Assembly (NCBI GenBank): GCA_910585275.1
Contig: CAJUCW010000006.1
Location: 82,198-146,197, forward strand
Source of the DNA: an uncultured Muribaculaceae bacterium
GTDB lineage: Bacteria; Bacteroidota; Bacteroidia; Bacteroidales; Muribaculaceae
Direction: 5' to 3'
DNA: 64,000 nt
The translations under genes were made by a program, and so were the position numbers. Of this stretch, positions 1-8,396 are shown piece after piece (the first letter of the stretch is position 1; each line of letters begins with the position of its first letter). The notes beneath the pieces were generated by a model, which saw only the letters and a program-made list of their open reading frames with translations, ran no database searches and had not been told where the DNA came from.

Positions 1-2
1 GA

Positions 3-464
3 ACGTGTCCGTTGGAGTTGGATTTGCCGATGACAAGAGGGCAGGATGGCTTCCGATTTATGGAAAGTGGAGCATTAGGATACTGTGCTATGTTCGATGA
101 CAAGAATTATAGTGATACGCATGTGTATTCAAATCTTTATAATTTGATGGAATCATACGATATTCAGTACTTTAGAAGTGTTGGACTGAATGACAAAGTC
201 ACATCCTTGGCTGTCGGTTATAATGGTTTCGACGCTAAGGTTTGCGCGGTGCTTACTATTTGGGAAGATAGCTATTTTAATTTTGAGGATTATGATCGCA
301 CTAAACATCGAATAAGCATCGTGGCAACTAAAGAGAATCCCCGTGTTGGAGTTGGGTCATTAAAAAGTGTGAAATGCATTAATTCAAGCAATTCATGGAA
401 TGACCGGATTTCTTCAAGTTCTTTCCATTTCGGTTATTATGATAAAAGCTTAAAGGATTATTGA
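3..464 (+). CDS. secreted/beta-gamma-crystallin-like protein, 5' partial
   Basis: The reading frame is open from the first full codon of the window, so the gene begins upstream and only its last ~154 residues are seen. The TTG at 12 is not a convincing start. Two similar segments stand out: LNDKVTSLAVG near residue 60 and WNDRISSSSFHFG near residue 130, each followed or preceded by aromatic-rich strands. This [LW]ND[KR][IV][TS]S pattern is what beta/gamma-crystallin-type Greek-key repeats show, so a small all-beta surface or secreted protein is the best guess. No catalytic motif is visible. The family call is inference from motif shape only; it could equally be an unrelated Bacteroidetes all-beta protein. 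Confidence 0.5.
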   Translation, partial: TCPLELDLPMTRGQDGFRFMESGALGYCAMFDDKNYSDTHVYSNLYNLMESYDIQYFRSVGLNDKVTSLAVGYNGFDAKVCAVLTIWEDSYFNFEDYDRTKHRISIVATKENPRVGVGSLKSVKCINSSNSWNDRISSSSFHFGYYDKSLKDY

Positions 465-853
465 TAGAGCATAAATATTTTATATAATTTTTATGCGAAC
501 TCCGCGAATCTGTGTAAGTGATTAACCGTTGCCAGTGTGTATTTTTTGCACGCCAAATACTTGGTAGTATAATTGCAAGGCGCAGAGGACGCGGATTTTT
601 TTGTGGGAGAGGATAGGGGATTTTTGGAGGAAGTTACACTTATAGATGTGATTGGTTTCGCAATCAAAGAGTGTTGTAAAACCGATATAAATGTAGGGAC
701 ATGCCTCCGGCATGTTGGATTAACTATTTGGTTTGCAACTAAACATGCCAGAGGCATGTCCCTACATTAAAAAGGATTTTGGGGTTTTGCAATCAAACGT
801 GCCGGAGGCACGTCCCTACAAAAATGGTAAAAACAATGATAATAACGAATCAG
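465..853. other. repeat-rich spacer, no convincing gene
   Basis: About 390 bases between the first gene and the beta-barrel gene. Short ORFs here on both strands are created by the palindromic repeats at 692-820 and have no protein-like composition. No promoter of the TTG-N20-TAnnTTTG form was recognised. Confidence 0.6.
692..820. repeat. REP-like palindromes, three copies
   Basis: Copies lie at 692-715 (+), 743-766 (-) and 797-820 (-). Consensus is TGTAGGGACATGCC, a 2-4 nt loop, then GGCATGT. The first two form an inverted pair with a 27-nt gap. The third copy reads ACGTGCC...GGCACGT, a paired change in both arms that keeps the hairpin intact. Confidence 0.85.
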
Positions 854-1501
854 ATGAAGAGAATTGTATTGGCTGCCGTGATTGAGGCGGTGGGATTGGG
901 GGCTTGTGCCCAGAACAGATGGAACGTGTATGCAGGTGGCAGTATTTCACATAACTGCCAGAATTATTATGACTTTAAGGATGGTTGGTCATCCGGGTCT
1001 CAATCCGGATGGGGCGGGGGTGCCCTCATCGGGGGCGGTTATGAGATTAACTTCAATAACCGTTGGAGTTTTACCCCCGCCTTGGAACTGCAGTATATCG
1101 ATAACGGGGGGCATAAGCCCACACTCTTGGATTACGGTGACGAGTGGTTTACGGGAGAGAATACCTGGGAGAATGCATTGTCTGTCAATCTGCCCCTCAC
1201 GGTAGGTTTCCGTATCCCCTTCAGCGATAAGGTGGGGATGAAGATAGATGCCGGCGTGTATCTTGGTGAGGTGGTTTACAAGAGTTTCTATACCAAGGTG
1301 GTGGGCGCGGACTCTAACCCCGCCATAGGGCGCATCAACGCGAATTTTGATTTCAGCGACAATTTCCGGATGGGTGCGTTGGCCGGATTCTCCATCGAAA
1401 CCGGGCGGCATTTCTCTTACTTTTTCCGTACACAGTATCCCTTCCTGAACAACCACGCCAAAAACCTGACCCTCGCCGTCGGAGTCAAGTATTCCTTCTG
1501 A
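854..1501 (+). CDS. outer-membrane beta-barrel protein
   Basis: A 215-residue protein with an N-terminal signal peptide (MKRIVLAAVIEAVGLGACAQ) and a mature part of alternating amphipathic strands (WNVYAGGSIS, WSFTPALELQYI, NLPLTVGFRIPF, MKIDAGVYLG, FRMGALAGFSIE). It ends in LTLAVGVKYSF, the terminal aromatic residue expected for BAM-dependent barrels. Length and strand count fit a small barrel of roughly 8-10 strands. The ATG at 854 is chosen because it gives a normal signal peptide; ATGs at 824 and 836 are in frame, and the TTG at 779 would translate a REP repeat (CRRHVPT) and is rejected. It is convergent with the MACPF lipoprotein gene and separated from it by tandem repeats. Function is unknown; a role as receptor or immunity-type partner of the MACPF protein is inference. 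Confidence 0.8.
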   Translation: MKRIVLAAVIEAVGLGACAQNRWNVYAGGSISHNCQNYYDFKDGWSSGSQSGWGGGALIGGGYEINFNNRWSFTPALELQYIDNGGHKPTLLDYGDEWFTGENTWENALSVNLPLTVGFRIPFSDKVGMKIDAGVYLGEVVYKSFYTKVVGADSNPAIGRINANFDFSDNFRMGALAGFSIETGRHFSYFFRTQYPFLNNHAKNLTLAVGVKYSF

Positions 1502-1510
1502 AGCTGTAAA

Positions 1511-1700
1511 GACCAGAGTCCCATAGGACCAGAGTTTTAAGGACCAGAGACCCATAGGACCAGAGTTTTAAGGACCATAGACCCATAGTACCATAGTTTT
1601 AAAGATCGAAGAACCAGAGAATCCATAAATAAATTATGGCTCTCTGGTTCTCCGGTCTCAATATAAATAGAACTATGGTCCTATGGGCCTATGGTCTAAA
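1511..1700. repeat. tandem and inverted GGACCATAG/GGACCAGAG repeat
   Basis: Units of the type GGACCAGAG-ccCATA-GGACCAGAGTTTTAA repeat about 2.5 times from 1511, drift to GGACCATAG, and then reappear inverted as CTATGGTCCTATGGGCC to ~1695. The whole block can fold as a long imperfect hairpin between two convergent genes, so it may end transcription from both sides. Confidence 0.75.
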
Positions 1701-1727
1701 TTTTTGGTGCTTTGGTCTAAATATATG

Positions 1728-3131
1728 TCAGGGGCGGAGGAGGTAGAAGACTACGCCGGTAGGATGCCACTCGTTTTTCTTGCCATAGCTGTTTGCCGCC
1801 TCGATGGTGTAGGCGAAGCGGTTGCCGTCGGTGATTTCATAGAGCGGCACCGACGAATCGCTCCTCTCTTTCGATACATAGCCGAGACGCTTCCATTCTG
1901 TGGTGGGCTGGATGAGCGACAGAATCTGGTTGCCGTCGGTCTCTACGTTGGAGTAAAGCGGGAGCGAAGCCTCATCGGTGGGAACCGCCGACAACGCACC
2001 GAGCACACCGTAAGAACGGCAGCCTGTCTTGTCGAGCGCGGAGGAGGCCTCGGCCGAAGTCACGTAGCGATATATGATGCCGTTCGTGTTCTGGAAAAGG
2101 GGGAGAAGTGTCTCAAGTTTCGTCTGCGCCTCGGCGATGTAGCGTCTCACCGCTTCGTCAACCTGGTTCGAAAGTTCCTTGTCGTTGATGGCGCGTGAAA
2201 GGGGATAAATGTCGAGGATATCGATAAGTCCGTAGTTTTCATTATCGCCCGATTGCCACCAGGTGTCCCATGGGGCCAACAACTGTTTCTCTTCATCGAA
2301 GGAGATGCTTCCGGTGTCGCCCCCTATGAAGGTCACGTTCAGGCGTGCCCCGTAGTTGTAGAGCGAGGCGAGTTTATCGGATAGAATGCCGTTGTATGTG
2401 CCGCTGATGGCTGAAGAGGCCGTGCGAAACCCTTCGAGAAGGGGCGAGAAACCGGCTTCGGCATCCGGATAATAAGCGCTATAAATCTGGCGTATGGCCA
2501 GTCCGGCGGAGGCACGCGAAATGAAATGGGTGCCATATTTTTTTACCAAGGCCTCGGCGGTGAGGAGACTCATGTCGGCAATGAATTCGTCGGAAAGGGC
2601 GCGTACCACTGTCGTTGACAATCCGGGGAATCCGGCTATTACGGTGCGTTGCCATTGCGTGTCCAACACATAGCTTGAATTCGACGACGCTTTCCCTATG
2701 GTGCCCGTGAAGTAATAGTCGCGGGTGCCGGAATCCATGTTCTCGCCTATGTTTGCCATAAGGTCGGAAAGGAGCGCGCCGGCGTTTTCCCCTATATACG
2801 TTTCCCCTGAATTGTAGGCAGGGGCTGAGAAGACGGTGTAAGCGTCGTCGGAAAGTTTCGTTACGTCAACCACTGTGGCCCTTACGGAAGATGGGGCGAG
2901 ATAGTCGCCCGTCACGTCGTAGCCGTGGCCCATGAATGCAGATATCCCTTTGCCCGGCCATCCGGCCACTTCCATGGCGCAGCCGCTGCTTGAGGGACTG
3001 ACGTAAAAATCGGTCACCTCGGGGCGTGGACTCGGGTTGGGCGACGGACGCGAATTTTCTACTTGCGGGGAGTCGCCGCATGCCATAAACACGGGAGCGA
3101 GGAGGAGGGGGATGATGTATTTTGTTTTCAT
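1728..3131 (-). CDS. MACPF-domain lipoprotein (BSAP-like)
   Basis: A 467-residue protein with a lipobox (FMAC, Cys18) after a hydrophobic signal, a proline-rich linker (residues 29-39), and a MACPF domain. The signature YGTHF lies at residues 199-203, followed by SRASAGLAI, matching the conserved Y-G-T-H-[FY] core of membrane attack complex/perforin proteins. The helical segments around residues 115-190 and 225-260 would correspond to the membrane-inserting clusters. In Bacteroidales, lipoprotein or secreted MACPF proteins (the BSAP group) kill related strains by binding a surface barrel or glycan, and the producing strain carries a non-target version of that receptor. Here the next gene on the other side is a small barrel protein. 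The domain call is firm; an antibacterial role is inference. Other possibilities are a housekeeping MACPF lipoprotein of unknown role. Confidence 0.85.
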   Translation of the reverse strand: MKTKYIIPLLLAPVFMACGDSPQVENSRPSPNPSPRPEVTDFYVSPSSSGCAMEVAGWPGKGISAFMGHGYDVTGDYLAPSSVRATVVDVTKLSDDAYTVFSAPAYNSGETYIGENAGALLSDLMANIGENMDSGTRDYYFTGTIGKASSNSSYVLDTQWQRTVIAGFPGLSTTVVRALSDEFIADMSLLTAEALVKKYGTHFISRASAGLAIRQIYSAYYPDAEAGFSPLLEGFRTASSAISGTYNGILSDKLASLYNYGARLNVTFIGGDTGSISFDEEKQLLAPWDTWWQSGDNENYGLIDILDIYPLSRAINDKELSNQVDEAVRRYIAEAQTKLETLLPLFQNTNGIIYRYVTSAEASSALDKTGCRSYGVLGALSAVPTDEASLPLYSNVETDGNQILSLIQPTTEWKRLGYVSKERSDSSVPLYEITDGNRFAYTIEAANSYGKKNEWHPTGVVFYLLRP

Positions 3132-3263
3132 TGTTGTCAGTTGTCAGTTGTCAGTTTTCCGTTGTTGGTTTTCGAGTGTTGGTCGGCGGTGATGTGAGAG
3201 CCGGCTCTAAATATATAGACACTTAAACGGCCCGAATATTACATCCGAAGCGATAAATATAAC

Positions 3264-3293
3264 AAAAAAAGCCCCCGTTATCTCAACGGAAGC
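3264..3293 (-). terminator. topA terminator
   Basis: Read on the minus strand, GCTTCCGTT pairs with AACGGGGGC around GAGAT and is followed by seven T. It begins about 40 bases after the topA stop codon. Confidence 0.75.
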
Positions 3294-3330
3294 TTTCAAC
3301 TCAATACTTAATTATTAAGAAACGATGTTT

Positions 3331-5661
3331 TTAAGATTTCTTTGTACGTTTAGCCGTTTTCTTGGGGGCGGCATCTTGCGATTCCATCAACTTCTTGGCT
3401 TCCTCGAAAGTGAGGGCGGCAGCGTCGGTTGCCTTGGGAATCTTGTAGTTGACGGCTTTCTTCGCCCCTTCGGGTTTATACGCCAGATAGGGTCCGAATC
3501 TGCCGTTGAGCACTTCAAGACCCGGCATTTCGTCAAACGCCTTGATGAGCCTGTTGGCTTCCTCTTTCTTTTTGTCTTCAATGAGGGTTATGGCCTCGTC
3601 GATGGTTATGCCTTGCGGGGTGAGGTCCTTTGGTATCGACACAAACGTTTTCCCGAAACGTATGTAAGGCCCGAACCTGCCGATGGCCGCCACTACCTTC
3701 TCCCCTTCATATTCGCCTACCGTGCGGGGAAGCTCGAAGAGTTTCAGGGCTTCTTCCAAGGTGATGCTTGCCACGCTCTGCCCGGCAAGCAGGCTTGCGA
3801 AAAGGGGTTTCTCATCGTCGGAGGCGTTTCCAATCTGCACTACCGGTCCGAAGCGTCCGATTTTTACGGATACGGGGCGTCCGGACGCAGGGTCGGTGCC
3901 GAGTTGGCGTTCGCCCACCTTGCGCTCCATCCGCATGGAATGTATCTTCTCGATTTCAGGATGGAAATCGCCGTAGAAATCAGAAATTTCGTTTTGCCAG
4001 CCGAGTTTCCCTTCCGATATGTCGTCGAATTTCTCCTCCACTTTCGCGGTGAAATTATAGTCGAGGATGTCGGGGAAATATTCGGTCAGGAATTTGTTGA
4101 CCACCATTCCGACATCGGTCGGCACGAGGCGCCCTTTGTCTGAACCGGAAGTTTCCGACATTGTCTTTTCCTTGATTGCCCCGTTTTTTAAGGTTATCAC
4201 TTCATAGTCGCGTTTCGCGCCCTCTTTCTCGCCGCGTTTCACATAATCCCTTGCCTGGATTGTCGAGATTGTGGGAGCGTAGGTTGACGGGCGGCCGATT
4301 CCGAGGTCTTCCATCTTCTTCACGAGCGAGGCCTCGGTGTATCTTGCCGGCGGCTGGGTGAAGCGTTGCGTGGCGGTAATCTCGGCGGCTTCGAGGGCAT
4401 CCCCTTCTTTCATCTTGGGGAGTTCCACGAATTCCTGCTGGCGTGCGTTTTCAGTTTTCCACACTTTGAGAAAGCCTTCGAACTTCACCACTTCCCCTTC
4501 CGCCTTGAAAATGTCGGAAGAGCCGGATACCGAAATATCTACGTTGGTTTTCTCGATTTCCGCATCCGCCATCTGCGAGGCCACCGCGCGTTTCCATATA
4601 AGTTCGTAGAGTTTCTTTTCCTGCGGTGTGCCGTCGATTGTGCGGTTGGCTATATATGTGGGACGGATGGCCTCGTGGGCTTCTTGCGCCCCTTTTGAAT
4701 TGGTGTGGTAATGGCGTATCTTCAGATACTCTTCGCCGAGAAGCGATTTCACCTGCTCCGCGATGGTGGCTATGGCCATTTGCGAGAGGTTGGTGGAGTC
4801 GGTACGCATATATGTGATTTTTCCGTCTTCATATAGCTTCTGTGCTATCATCATGGTCTGGTTGACGGAAAAACCGAGTTTCCTCGAAGCCTCCTGTTGC
4901 AGGGTGGAGGTGGTGAAAGGTGGGAATGGGGTGCGTTTCAGCGGCTTCACACTGACTTCAGCCACAGAGAATGCCGCATTCTTGCAGGTGTTGAGAAAAG
5001 AACGTGCATCGGCGGCGTCGGCGAGCCTTCTGGAAAGCTCTGCCTTCACTTCCTGGCTTGCACCGGGAAGGTTGAAAAGGGCGTTTACACGGAAGAAAGG
5101 CTCCGCGTTGAAAGCGTTGATTTCCTCCTCTCGTTCGCATATAAGTCTCACCGCCACGCTTTGCACTCTTCCGGCGCTCAGAGCGGGTTTGATTTTCTTC
5201 CATAGCACGGGGCTGAGTTCGAAACCCACGATGCGGTCGAGCACGCGGCGTGCCTGCTGGGCGTTGACGCGGTCGAGGTCGATGGTGCGCGGATTCTCTA
5301 TGGCGTTGAGTATGGCGGGCTTTGTGATTTCATGAAACACTATGCGGCGCGTAGTGGCCGGGTCGAGGTTAAGGACTTCCGCGAGATGCCAGGCAATGGC
5401 CTCGCCCTCGCGGTCTTCATCGGAAGCAAGCCACACGACATCCGCCTCCGATGCCGCTTTTTTCAGTTTCCTCACGAGCTCTTTCTTGTCGTCGGGAATC
5501 TCGTAAACCGGCGTGAAGCCGTTTTCCACATCTACGCTGAAGCCGTGCTTCTGAAGGTCGCGTATGTGGCCGTAGCTTGACATGACGGTGAAGTCCTTGC
5601 CGAGGAATTTTTCTATGGTTTTCGCCTTGGCGGGCGATTCGACGATTACCAGATTCTTCAT
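3331..5661 (-). CDS. topA: DNA topoisomerase I
   Basis: Type IA topoisomerase that relaxes negatively supercoiled DNA. The 776-residue protein starts with MKNLVIVESPAKAKTIEKFL (Toprim domain). DEDREGEA at 81-88 holds the Mg-binding acidic residues. The catalytic tyrosine is Tyr284 in ITYMRTDSTNLS. Instead of zinc ribbons, the C-terminus carries three GRFGP repeats (GRFGPVVQIG, GRFGPYIRFG, GRFGPYLAYK), the topoisomerase C-terminal repeat form, then a Lys-rich tail (KKTAKRTKKS). The ATG at 5661 is chosen over an upstream in-frame ATG at 5775 because the family begins right at the Toprim strand and because the promoter at 5748-5779 overlaps the longer version. A single-gene unit with its own terminator. 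Confidence 0.97.
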   Translation of the reverse strand: MKNLVIVESPAKAKTIEKFLGKDFTVMSSYGHIRDLQKHGFSVDVENGFTPVYEIPDDKKELVRKLKKAASEADVVWLASDEDREGEAIAWHLAEVLNLDPATTRRIVFHEITKPAILNAIENPRTIDLDRVNAQQARRVLDRIVGFELSPVLWKKIKPALSAGRVQSVAVRLICEREEEINAFNAEPFFRVNALFNLPGASQEVKAELSRRLADAADARSFLNTCKNAAFSVAEVSVKPLKRTPFPPFTTSTLQQEASRKLGFSVNQTMMIAQKLYEDGKITYMRTDSTNLSQMAIATIAEQVKSLLGEEYLKIRHYHTNSKGAQEAHEAIRPTYIANRTIDGTPQEKKLYELIWKRAVASQMADAEIEKTNVDISVSGSSDIFKAEGEVVKFEGFLKVWKTENARQQEFVELPKMKEGDALEAAEITATQRFTQPPARYTEASLVKKMEDLGIGRPSTYAPTISTIQARDYVKRGEKEGAKRDYEVITLKNGAIKEKTMSETSGSDKGRLVPTDVGMVVNKFLTEYFPDILDYNFTAKVEEKFDDISEGKLGWQNEISDFYGDFHPEIEKIHSMRMERKVGERQLGTDPASGRPVSVKIGRFGPVVQIGNASDDEKPLFASLLAGQSVASITLEEALKLFELPRTVGEYEGEKVVAAIGRFGPYIRFGKTFVSIPKDLTPQGITIDEAITLIEDKKKEEANRLIKAFDEMPGLEVLNGRFGPYLAYKPEGAKKAVNYKIPKATDAAALTFEEAKKLMESQDAAPKKTAKRTKKS

Positions 5662-5747
5662 CTCGTTTTGATTCGTTTTGTGGTCGGACAGCCGCATGGG
5701 AGAAAGCTGTAAACCCGCGCGCTGTTGCCGGAATAGTAATTCGGGCG

Positions 5748-5779
5748 CAAAATTAACACTTTTTTTCATTAACACACAA
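5748..5779 (-). promoter_or_regulatory. topA promoter
   Basis: On the minus strand: TTG at 5779-5777, a 21-nt spacer, and TAATTTTG at 5755-5748, the Bacteroidetes -33/-7 form. Transcription would start near 5741, giving an ~80-nt leader. Confidence 0.7.
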
Positions 5780-6021
5780 TTATGGAGATAAGTTTTGGAA
5801 AAAGGCCACCTGATTGTCGAAAAAACGTTGTTGCCTTACACGGGCGGAAAGATATGGTCAGGGCGATTGCGTCAACAAGAAGTAATATATCCTAAAGAAT
5901 CTAAATCGCGGCAACTTCCTGCCCGAAGGAGATGTTGTGAAATCAGACGGGGCGGCATGAAAAAGGGAACCTGCCAAGCTTCCCGCCGTCAGTCGGACGA
6001 ATAAAAAACATAATTATTATA

Positions 6022-6588
6022 ATGGAACCAATAATCAATCAGAAAGTGCCTGAATTCAAAGTGCAGGCATATCACAACGACAAATTCATCACAGTAACCA
6101 ACAAAGACATCGAAGGGAAATGGGCGGTATTCTTCTTCTATCCCGCCGACTTTACTTTCGTTTGTCCCACCGAACTTGAAGACCTCGCCTCAAAATATGA
6201 GGATTTCAAGAAAATGGGTGTTGAGGTCTATTCTGTCAGCACCGACACACAGTTCGTGCATAAGGCATGGCACGACACTTCCGACAGGATTAAAAAAATC
6301 GGTTATCCTATGATTGCCGACCCCACGGGATTCCTTTCGCGCGCTTTCGGCGTGATGATCGAGGAAGAGGGCGTGGCATACCGCGGCACGTTCGTGGTGG
6401 ATCCGGAAGGAAAAATCAAGCTTGCCGAAATTCAGGACAACAGCATAGGGCGTAACGCCGACGAACTCTTGCGTAAGGTGGAAGCCGCGCAGTTCGTGGC
6501 ATCGCATCCGGGCGACGTTTGTCCTGCCAAATGGAAGAAAGGTGCCGAGACTCTTAAGCCCAGCATCGATCTCGTAGGAAAACTTTAA
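6022..6588 (+). CDS. ahpC: alkyl hydroperoxide reductase, peroxiredoxin subunit
   Basis: Typical 2-Cys peroxiredoxin (188 residues) that reduces H2O2 and organic peroxides in the cytoplasm. The peroxidatic cysteine is Cys48 in DFTFVCPTELEDLA and the resolving cysteine is Cys167 in GDVCPAKW. Length is standard for bacterial AhpC. The oxidised disulfide is re-reduced by AhpF, encoded just downstream. A hairpin between the two genes (6607-6658) probably lets ahpC be transcribed in excess of ahpF. Induction by OxyR is known in Bacteroides, but no OxyR site could be recognised here by eye. A spacer of ~240 bases upstream of the ATG holds no clear gene. Confidence 0.97.
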   Translation: MEPIINQKVPEFKVQAYHNDKFITVTNKDIEGKWAVFFFYPADFTFVCPTELEDLASKYEDFKKMGVEVYSVSTDTQFVHKAWHDTSDRIKKIGYPMIADPTGFLSRAFGVMIEEEGVAYRGTFVVDPEGKIKLAEIQDNSIGRNADELLRKVEAAQFVASHPGDVCPAKWKKGAETLKPSIDLVGKL

Positions 6589-6606
6589 CAAAACGGTAAA
6601 ACTTCC

Positions 6607-6658
6607 GGGAGGGTGTGTTGTAATTGATAAAATGAATTATAACGCACCCTCCCTTTTT
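6607..6658 (+). terminator. ahpC-ahpF intergenic attenuator
   Basis: GGGAGGGTGTGTT (6607-6619) pairs with AACGCACCCTCCC (6641-6653), 13 pairs with one wobble, followed by TTTTT. It has the full form of an intrinsic terminator and sits 15 bases before the ahpF start codon. Confidence 0.85.
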
Positions 6659-6672
6659 AACATAAGAGAATT

Positions 6673-8223
6673 ATGCTTGACCAGGATATACTTTCACAAG
6701 TGAAGACGATATTCGCTTCGCTTGAAACCGACATTACATTCCTTTTTTCGGGCGACGCCTTGATGGATAAGACAAAAGAGATGCTGGAATTCATAACTGA
6801 GGTGGCATCTTGTTCCCCGCATCTTAAAGTGGAGATGGCGGACGGCATCGGCGGCATCCCGCAGTTCTGCATCTATAAGGGAGGTACTCCCACGGGCATC
6901 ACGTTCCGGTGCATCCCGGGTGGCCATGAATTCACGTCGCTGCTGCTCGCCGTGCTTAATGCCGACGGAAAGGGTAAGAACCTCCCCGACGAAGCCACGG
7001 CCCGACGAATACGGTCGCTTAAAGGGGAGATAGAGTTGACGGTGTTCGTTTCACTCGAATGCACGAATTGCCCCGACGCGGTGCAGGCCCTTAATGTCAT
7101 GGCGCTCTGCAACCCTAATCTCACGGTGACGACAGTTGACGGTTCCCTCGACCCGCAGGAGGCGGAGCGACGTCATGTGCAGTCTGTGCCAACCGTTTTT
7201 TCGGGCGAAGAGATTGTGCATGTGGGGAAAAGTTCGCTCGGCGAACTTCTTGGGGAGCTCGAAGACCGCTTCGGGAGCGAACCTGAAGAAGGGGGCGCGA
7301 CTGAGATAAAAGCCGACCTGCTGATCGTTGGCGGCGGACCGGCCGGCACGGCGGCGGCCATATATAGTGCCCGCAAGGGTTTGGACGTGGCTGTGGTGGC
7401 GGGTGCCATCGGCGGCCAGGTGAGGGAGACGAGCGGGATAGAAAACCTGATATCGTCGGGCGACACCACCGGTATGGAGCTTGCCGGTGACCTGCGCGGG
7501 AACCTGGAAAAGAATAATGTGAAAATCTATGACCAGCGCGTGGTGGAGGACGTGATTCTCACACAAAAGGATAAGGAAATCAAGACGAAAGGTGGCGAAG
7601 TGTTCAAGGCCCGTCAGGTGATTATCGCTACGGGGGCCGGTTGGCGAAGGATGAACGTGCCCGGCGAGGCCGAATATATCGGCCGTGGAGTGGCTTTCTG
7701 CGCCCATTGCGACGGACCGTTCTTCGCGGGCAAGGACGTGGCGGTTGTCGGAGGAGGTAATTCCGGCATAGAAGCCGCCATCGACCTTTCGGGAATCTGC
7801 CGTAAGGTGACGGTTTTCGAATTCCTCGACACCTTGAAGGCCGACCCTGTGCTTGTGGAGAAAGCCGAGGCTATTCCTAATATCGAGATTCTCACGTCGT
7901 GTGCGGTTCAGAAAGTGTTTGGCGACGGTGCCAAAGTCACGGGCCTTGAGGTGAGGGACCGTAAGACGGAAGTTGACAGCGTCTATGACGTGGCCGGTGT
8001 ATTCGTGCAGATAGGGCTTACGCCCAACAGCGCGGTGTTTGCTTCGCAGGTGGAGGTTACTCAGCGGGGCGAGATAGTGGTTGACGATTGTTGCCGCACC
8101 AAGACTGAGGGAGTATATGCCGCCGGCGATGTCACCACCGTGCCTTACAAACAGATTGTGGTGGCCATCGGCGAAGGCGCGAAAGCGGCTCTTTCGGCGT
8201 TTGCCGACCGCATGCGCTATTAG
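6673..8223 (+). CDS. ahpF: alkyl hydroperoxide reductase subunit F
   Basis: Flavoprotein disulfide reductase (516 residues) that passes electrons from NAD(P)H to AhpC. Order of parts: an N-terminal double-thioredoxin domain with redox pair C130-TN-C133; an FAD-binding segment (LLIVGGGPAGTAAAIYSARK, about residue 216); the redox pair C343-AH-C346 in the NADH-disulfide oxidoreductase domain; an NAD-binding GGGNSGIEAA; and the C-terminal FAD motif GVYAAGDVTTVPYKQ. All residues expected for activity are present and length is standard. It is the second gene of an ahpCF unit, downstream of an attenuator-like hairpin. Confidence 0.97.
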   Translation: MLDQDILSQVKTIFASLETDITFLFSGDALMDKTKEMLEFITEVASCSPHLKVEMADGIGGIPQFCIYKGGTPTGITFRCIPGGHEFTSLLLAVLNADGKGKNLPDEATARRIRSLKGEIELTVFVSLECTNCPDAVQALNVMALCNPNLTVTTVDGSLDPQEAERRHVQSVPTVFSGEEIVHVGKSSLGELLGELEDRFGSEPEEGGATEIKADLLIVGGGPAGTAAAIYSARKGLDVAVVAGAIGGQVRETSGIENLISSGDTTGMELAGDLRGNLEKNNVKIYDQRVVEDVILTQKDKEIKTKGGEVFKARQVIIATGAGWRRMNVPGEAEYIGRGVAFCAHCDGPFFAGKDVAVVGGGNSGIEAAIDLSGICRKVTVFEFLDTLKADPVLVEKAEAIPNIEILTSCAVQKVFGDGAKVTGLEVRDRKTEVDSVYDVAGVFVQIGLTPNSAVFASQVEVTQRGEIVVDDCCRTKTEGVYAAGDVTTVPYKQIVVAIGEGAKAALSAFADRMRY

Positions 8224-8298
8224 AAATGTGCTGACTGACAGATAAGACGTGGGGAAACTGCGAGTGTGGTTTTCCCACGTTGCGTGTGAAGTCGGATT

Positions 8299-8328
8299 TT
8301 GAAATGAACGAAATTTTTTGTAATTTTG
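8299..8328 (+). promoter_or_regulatory. gyrB promoter
   Basis: TTG at 8299-8301, a 19-nt spacer and TAATTTTG at 8321-8328. Start of transcription would fall near 8335, about 60 bases before the ATG. Confidence 0.7.
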
Positions 8329-8396
8329 TAACGAAATAGGGCTTTATCCGGCCTTGTTTTGTGATTTAATTGAAAACAACTGATTTGGAATTAGAT

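Noticed and set aside
5795..6004. Small gene between topA and ahpC
   Set aside because: Starts at TTG, composition is not protein-like, and it has no motif, signal peptide or promoter.
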